Shown here: positions 6,689 through 8,716 of the stretch, piece after piece
Position numbering within the stretch: position 1 is the first letter of the stretch
How the letters are laid out: every line of letters starts with the position of its first letter
DNA from: SURF-24 sp964537965
Lineage (GTDB): Bacteria > Bacteroidota > Ignavibacteria > Ignavibacteriales > SURF-24
NCBI GenBank assembly: GCA_964537965.1
Contig: CAZIDB010000202.1
Coordinates: 1-8,716 of the forward strand
Length of the DNA stretch: 8,716 nt
Direction of reading: 5' to 3'
The notes under the pieces: model-generated
Told to the model about the DNA's origin: nothing
Databases searched by the model: none
Seen by the model: the letters and a program-made list of their open reading frames with translations, nothing else
Translations under genes and position numbers: made by a program

Positions 6689-8368
6689 TTGAAAAGTAAG
6701 ATTATAATACTTTTGTTAATTCTTTCAATTAATGGCTTTACCCAATGGAGCAGTGATCCTTATGAAAACTTAAGGATTACAAATTTTGGTGATGACCCAA
6801 TTGCTGCAATATCTGATGGAAAAGGAGGAGCTTTCTTTAGTGTTGGAATTAGTTTCCCTAATGATGGCCCGCCTAGTTTTGTAAAATATCCCTATTTGCT
6901 ATGGATTGATAAATATGGTAAACATAATTTAGACACAATTGACAGGTTGGGTGGGAAAGGAGAAATGGTGTGGGATACAGAATTATTTGAAGACGGAACT
7001 GGTGGATACTTTGCAATTTTTATTGATAGAATATTTAAGTACCAGTACCAAACAGCATATTTATATAATGATAAAATTATAGTTCAAAAATTCGACAGCC
7101 TTGGGAATAAGCTTTGGGGTGATGGTGTTTATGTTACTTTAGATACAACAGATAATGTAGAATATGAATATGCTCTGGATAAAAACGGTGGTTGTTATAT
7201 TTCCTGGTGGGCTTATGATGAATGGGGGTATTATAGTGGTAGGCAAGTAGTACAGCATATTTCAAATGCTGGAGAAAGGTTATGGAGTGATACAGGGAAA
7301 GTGTTATGCTTAGATCCTTTTTATACCGGAAGTGAACCCTCTAAAATAGTCCCTGATAATAAAAATGGAATTTATATAAAATATTCACCTGATAATCAGC
7401 ACTATTATTATGCACAAATTGATTATGATGGAAATATGTTATGGCAATTACCTTGCAGAATAACAAGCGCATATCAAGATGATTCAAAAATAGCAGCAGA
7501 TGATGAAGGGAATCTCTTTTGTATTGGTTTTTCAACTCCCGAATGGTCACTAATAACATATTTGCAATTTGAATCGATTTCGCTTGATGGTAATTATAGT
7601 AGTGAATTAAAGACCCTGACTGAATCAGATGCTATAAAAACATACTTGTGGAATTTTATTGTGCAAGATAGTTTGCTTGTATTTACCTGGACAGAAGATA
7701 ATTCGACAAATGAAACAAATTATATAAATTATTTCCAGATTGCTGATAAAAATGGAATACTAAAACTTAACGAAAAAGGAGTAACACCATTCAGTTCAAA
7801 ATATAGATTAAATAAAAAAATAATTCATAGTAAGGATGCTTTTATTCTTACTTGTATGAATGAAGCACAAAAAATAAATACTGAAGGGGAGTTGCTTTGG
7901 GGAAATACACCAATAATTTTCACACGAAGAGAAATTAATGAATTAAATGATATGATAACTGATGGAAATGGGGGATTTATAGAATTGTGGTTGGAGGGAT
8001 TAAATGGCGTATGGGGACAGCAGGTAAATTCAAACGGTGAATTAGGGAAAGTAACTTCTATCTTTGAAAATAATTCAATTGAATTAGAGGAATACAAACT
8101 CTTCCAGAATTATCCTAACCCGTTTAATCCGTCAACAACAATAAAATATTCTTTGCCTTCTGCCGCGCATGTTAAGATTACTGTTTACAATGTTGTTGGG
8201 CAGAAAGTTGATGAGCTAATTAATAAATACGTAAATGCAGGCTACCATAATGTAATTTGGAATGCAAGCAATTATGCATCAGGAATTTACATTTACAGTA
8301 TAGAAGCAATCTCATTAACAAGCGGAAAGAATTTTAATTCAGTTAGAAAGATGGTGCTGGTAAAGTAA
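6689..8368 (+). CDS. Secreted propeller-repeat protein with T9SS sorting domain, function unknown
   Basis: A 559-residue secreted protein that I cannot assign to a function. The N-terminus (KSKIIILLLILSINGFTQ) is a signal peptide. The body to about residue 460 consists of roughly eight degenerate repeats of 45-60 residues, each with a D-x-x-G-G-like turn (about 43, 102, 164, 223, 271, 425, with weaker ones near 324 and 381). Most are followed by a strand pair ending in G-x-x-L-W (GNKLWG, GERLWS, GNMLWQ, GELLWG). This suggests a beta-propeller, perhaps eight-bladed, as in other uncharacterised T9SS cargo proteins. Residues 474-559 are a T9SS type A sorting domain nearly identical to that of the GH13 protein. 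The only in-frame start after the stop at 6659 is TTG at 6689, with GGGGA 6 bases upstream. A better site (AGGAG plus ATG at 6676) is one base out of frame, so either TTG is used or one base is wrong in the T-run. There is no sign of an enzyme active site. Confidence 0.8.
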   Translation: MKSKIIILLLILSINGFTQWSSDPYENLRITNFGDDPIAAISDGKGGAFFSVGISFPNDGPPSFVKYPYLLWIDKYGKHNLDTIDRLGGKGEMVWDTELFEDGTGGYFAIFIDRIFKYQYQTAYLYNDKIIVQKFDSLGNKLWGDGVYVTLDTTDNVEYEYALDKNGGCYISWWAYDEWGYYSGRQVVQHISNAGERLWSDTGKVLCLDPFYTGSEPSKIVPDNKNGIYIKYSPDNQHYYYAQIDYDGNMLWQLPCRITSAYQDDSKIAADDEGNLFCIGFSTPEWSLITYLQFESISLDGNYSSELKTLTESDAIKTYLWNFIVQDSLLVFTWTEDNSTNETNYINYFQIADKNGILKLNEKGVTPFSSKYRLNKKIIHSKDAFILTCMNEAQKINTEGELLWGNTPIIFTRREINELNDMITDGNGGFIELWLEGLNGVWGQQVNSNGELGKVTSIFENNSIELEEYKLFQNYPNPFNPSTTIKYSLPSAAHVKITVYNVVGQKVDELINKYVNAGYHNVIWNASNYASGIYIYSIEAISLTSGKNFNSVRKMVLVK

Positions 8369-8370
8369 AG
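8105..8370 (+). repeat. T9SS sorting-domain DNA repeat, copy 2
   Basis: Second copy of the block at 6219-6484. The protein differs from copy 1 at only four positions (Asp to Tyr, Leu to Ile and two Gly to Ser). The remaining base differences are silent, so both copies are under selection as functional sorting signals. Confidence 0.9.
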
Positions 8371-8399
8371 CCCACCCCCAATCCCTTCACTGAACCAGA

Positions 8400-8444
8400 A
8401 CCTTCAAGGTTTCTCATTCAATCCTAAATGAGAACCTTGAAGGT
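8400..8444 (+). terminator. Long hairpin terminator after the propeller gene
   Basis: Bases 8400-8418 (ACCTTCAAGGTT, T, CTCATT) pair with 8427-8444 (AATGAG, AACCTTGAAGGT) to give 18 bp with a single bulged T and an eight-base loop. ATTTGCTTCTTGTATTT follows. The stem starts about 30 bases past the stop codon. The tail is broken by other bases, so it could also be an intergenic repeat serving as a transcript end. Confidence 0.65.
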
Positions 8445-8453
8445 ATTTGCTTC

Positions 8454-8484
8454 TTGTATTTCATTTCAATCAATCTTATCTTTT
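8454..8484 (+). promoter_or_regulatory. Candidate promoter of the M48 peptidase gene
   Basis: TTG (8454-8456), a 20-base spacer and TATCTTTT (8477-8484) match the Bacteroidota TTG/TAnnTTTG pattern with one mismatch at the last base. It lies directly after the terminator hairpin and about 36 bases before the ATG. Confidence 0.4.
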
Positions 8485-8520
8485 CACAAGATATAAACAT
8501 ATTTTACGAGGGTTTTTATT

Positions 8521-8716
8521 ATGAAAGCACTTAAAAGAATTATCGCATTGTTTGTTGTGGCTGTGTTATTTTATCAATGCAGTACTGTACCACTCACAGG
8601 CAGAAAGCAGTTAAGTTTAATTCCTTCTTCACAAATTCAGTCAATGAGCTATAGTGAGTACAGCACATTTCTTAAATCAAATAAATTAAGCGCAGACCAG
8701 GCAAATACCCAGCTTG
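8521..8716 (+). CDS. M48-family metallopeptidase lipoprotein, N-terminal part (cut by window end)
   Basis: The first 65 codons of a zinc metallopeptidase of family M48 (Ste24/BepA/LoiP-like), which in bacteria act at the envelope on misfolded or misassembled proteins. The N-terminus MKALKRI plus a hydrophobic run ends in a lipobox-like LFYQC (Cys20). The stretch after it, STVPLTGRKQLSLIPSSQI, and the following SMSYSEYSTFLKSNKLS are the characteristic opening of M48 lipoproteins. The HExxH zinc site would lie beyond the window and cannot be checked. GAGGG (8508-8512), 8 bases upstream, supports the ATG. The gene has its own candidate promoter and is separated from the preceding gene by a hairpin, so it is probably not in an operon with it and need not share its function. 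Confidence 0.82.
   Translation, partial: MKALKRIIALFVVAVLFYQCSTVPLTGRKQLSLIPSSQIQSMSYSEYSTFLKSNKLSADQANTQL

Noticed and set aside
7341..8097. Minus-strand open frames (7341-7559, 7825-8097) inside the propeller gene
   Set aside because: Shadow frames of the repeat-rich coding strand; no recognisable domain.
6219..8370. The paired sorting-domain repeats as borders of a mobile element
   Set aside because: They encode functional protein termini in frame, lack terminal inverted repeats, and enclose no transposase or integrase.
1..8716. CRISPR array, tRNA or rRNA genes, insertion sequence, toxin-antitoxin or defence genes
   Set aside because: I looked for regularly spaced repeats, tRNA-like cloverleaf signals, transposase motifs and small paired genes, and found none.

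Overview
The window is AT-rich bacterial DNA, probably a metagenome-type scaffold because it carries a run of exactly 100 N. The lineage looks like Ignavibacteria or a close relative in the Bacteroidota/Chlorobi group. Two proteins end in a type IX secretion system (T9SS) type A sorting domain with the NYPNPFNPSTTIKYSLP opening typical of that group. Several upstream regions also hold candidate Bacteroidota-type promoters (TTG near -33, TAnnTTTG near -7). The lineage call is recognition from memory, not a search.

Layout: positions 1-436 are non-coding, with short degenerate repeats, a hairpin at 74-107, and a terminator-like hairpin (347-382) for the first gene. At 437-2161 (minus) lies a lipoprotein with a Cthe_2159-like (DUF4353) parallel beta-helix carbohydrate-binding domain. 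A 350-base divergent intergenic region follows. From 2513 (plus) runs a very large secreted multi-module protein with a signal peptide, CBM48-like and other beta-sandwich modules, a glucodextranase-type region and a PKD-like domain. A 100-N gap (5027-5126) interrupts it. On the far side a GH13 alpha-amylase-family catalytic domain continues to 6482 and ends in a T9SS sorting domain. The two halves are most likely one gene of roughly 1,350-1,400 codons. The gap is a placeholder: the two frames do not join across 100 bases, and the first strands of the TIM barrel are missing.

After two hairpins (6502-6580) comes a secreted protein of unknown function (about 6689-8368, plus) built of roughly eight propeller-type repeats. 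It ends in a sorting domain almost identical in DNA to that of the GH13 gene. Its start is ambiguous: either TTG, or an ATG with a good ribosome binding site that is one base out of frame. A long hairpin terminator (8400-8444) separates it from the last gene, an M48-family metallopeptidase lipoprotein whose first 65 codons are present before the window ends.

Taken together, the window encodes extracytoplasmic proteins: a probable glycan-binding lipoprotein divergent from a T9SS-exported alpha-glucan-degrading enzyme, an uncharacterised T9SS cargo protein, and an envelope protease. A role in surface alpha-glucan (starch, glycogen or pullulan-like) use is a reasonable inference for the first two. 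I did not find a clearly new system. The items most worth a second look are the two Gln substitutions in GH13 motifs, the near-identical sorting-domain DNA, the odd start of the propeller gene, and the modular architecture of the amylase.
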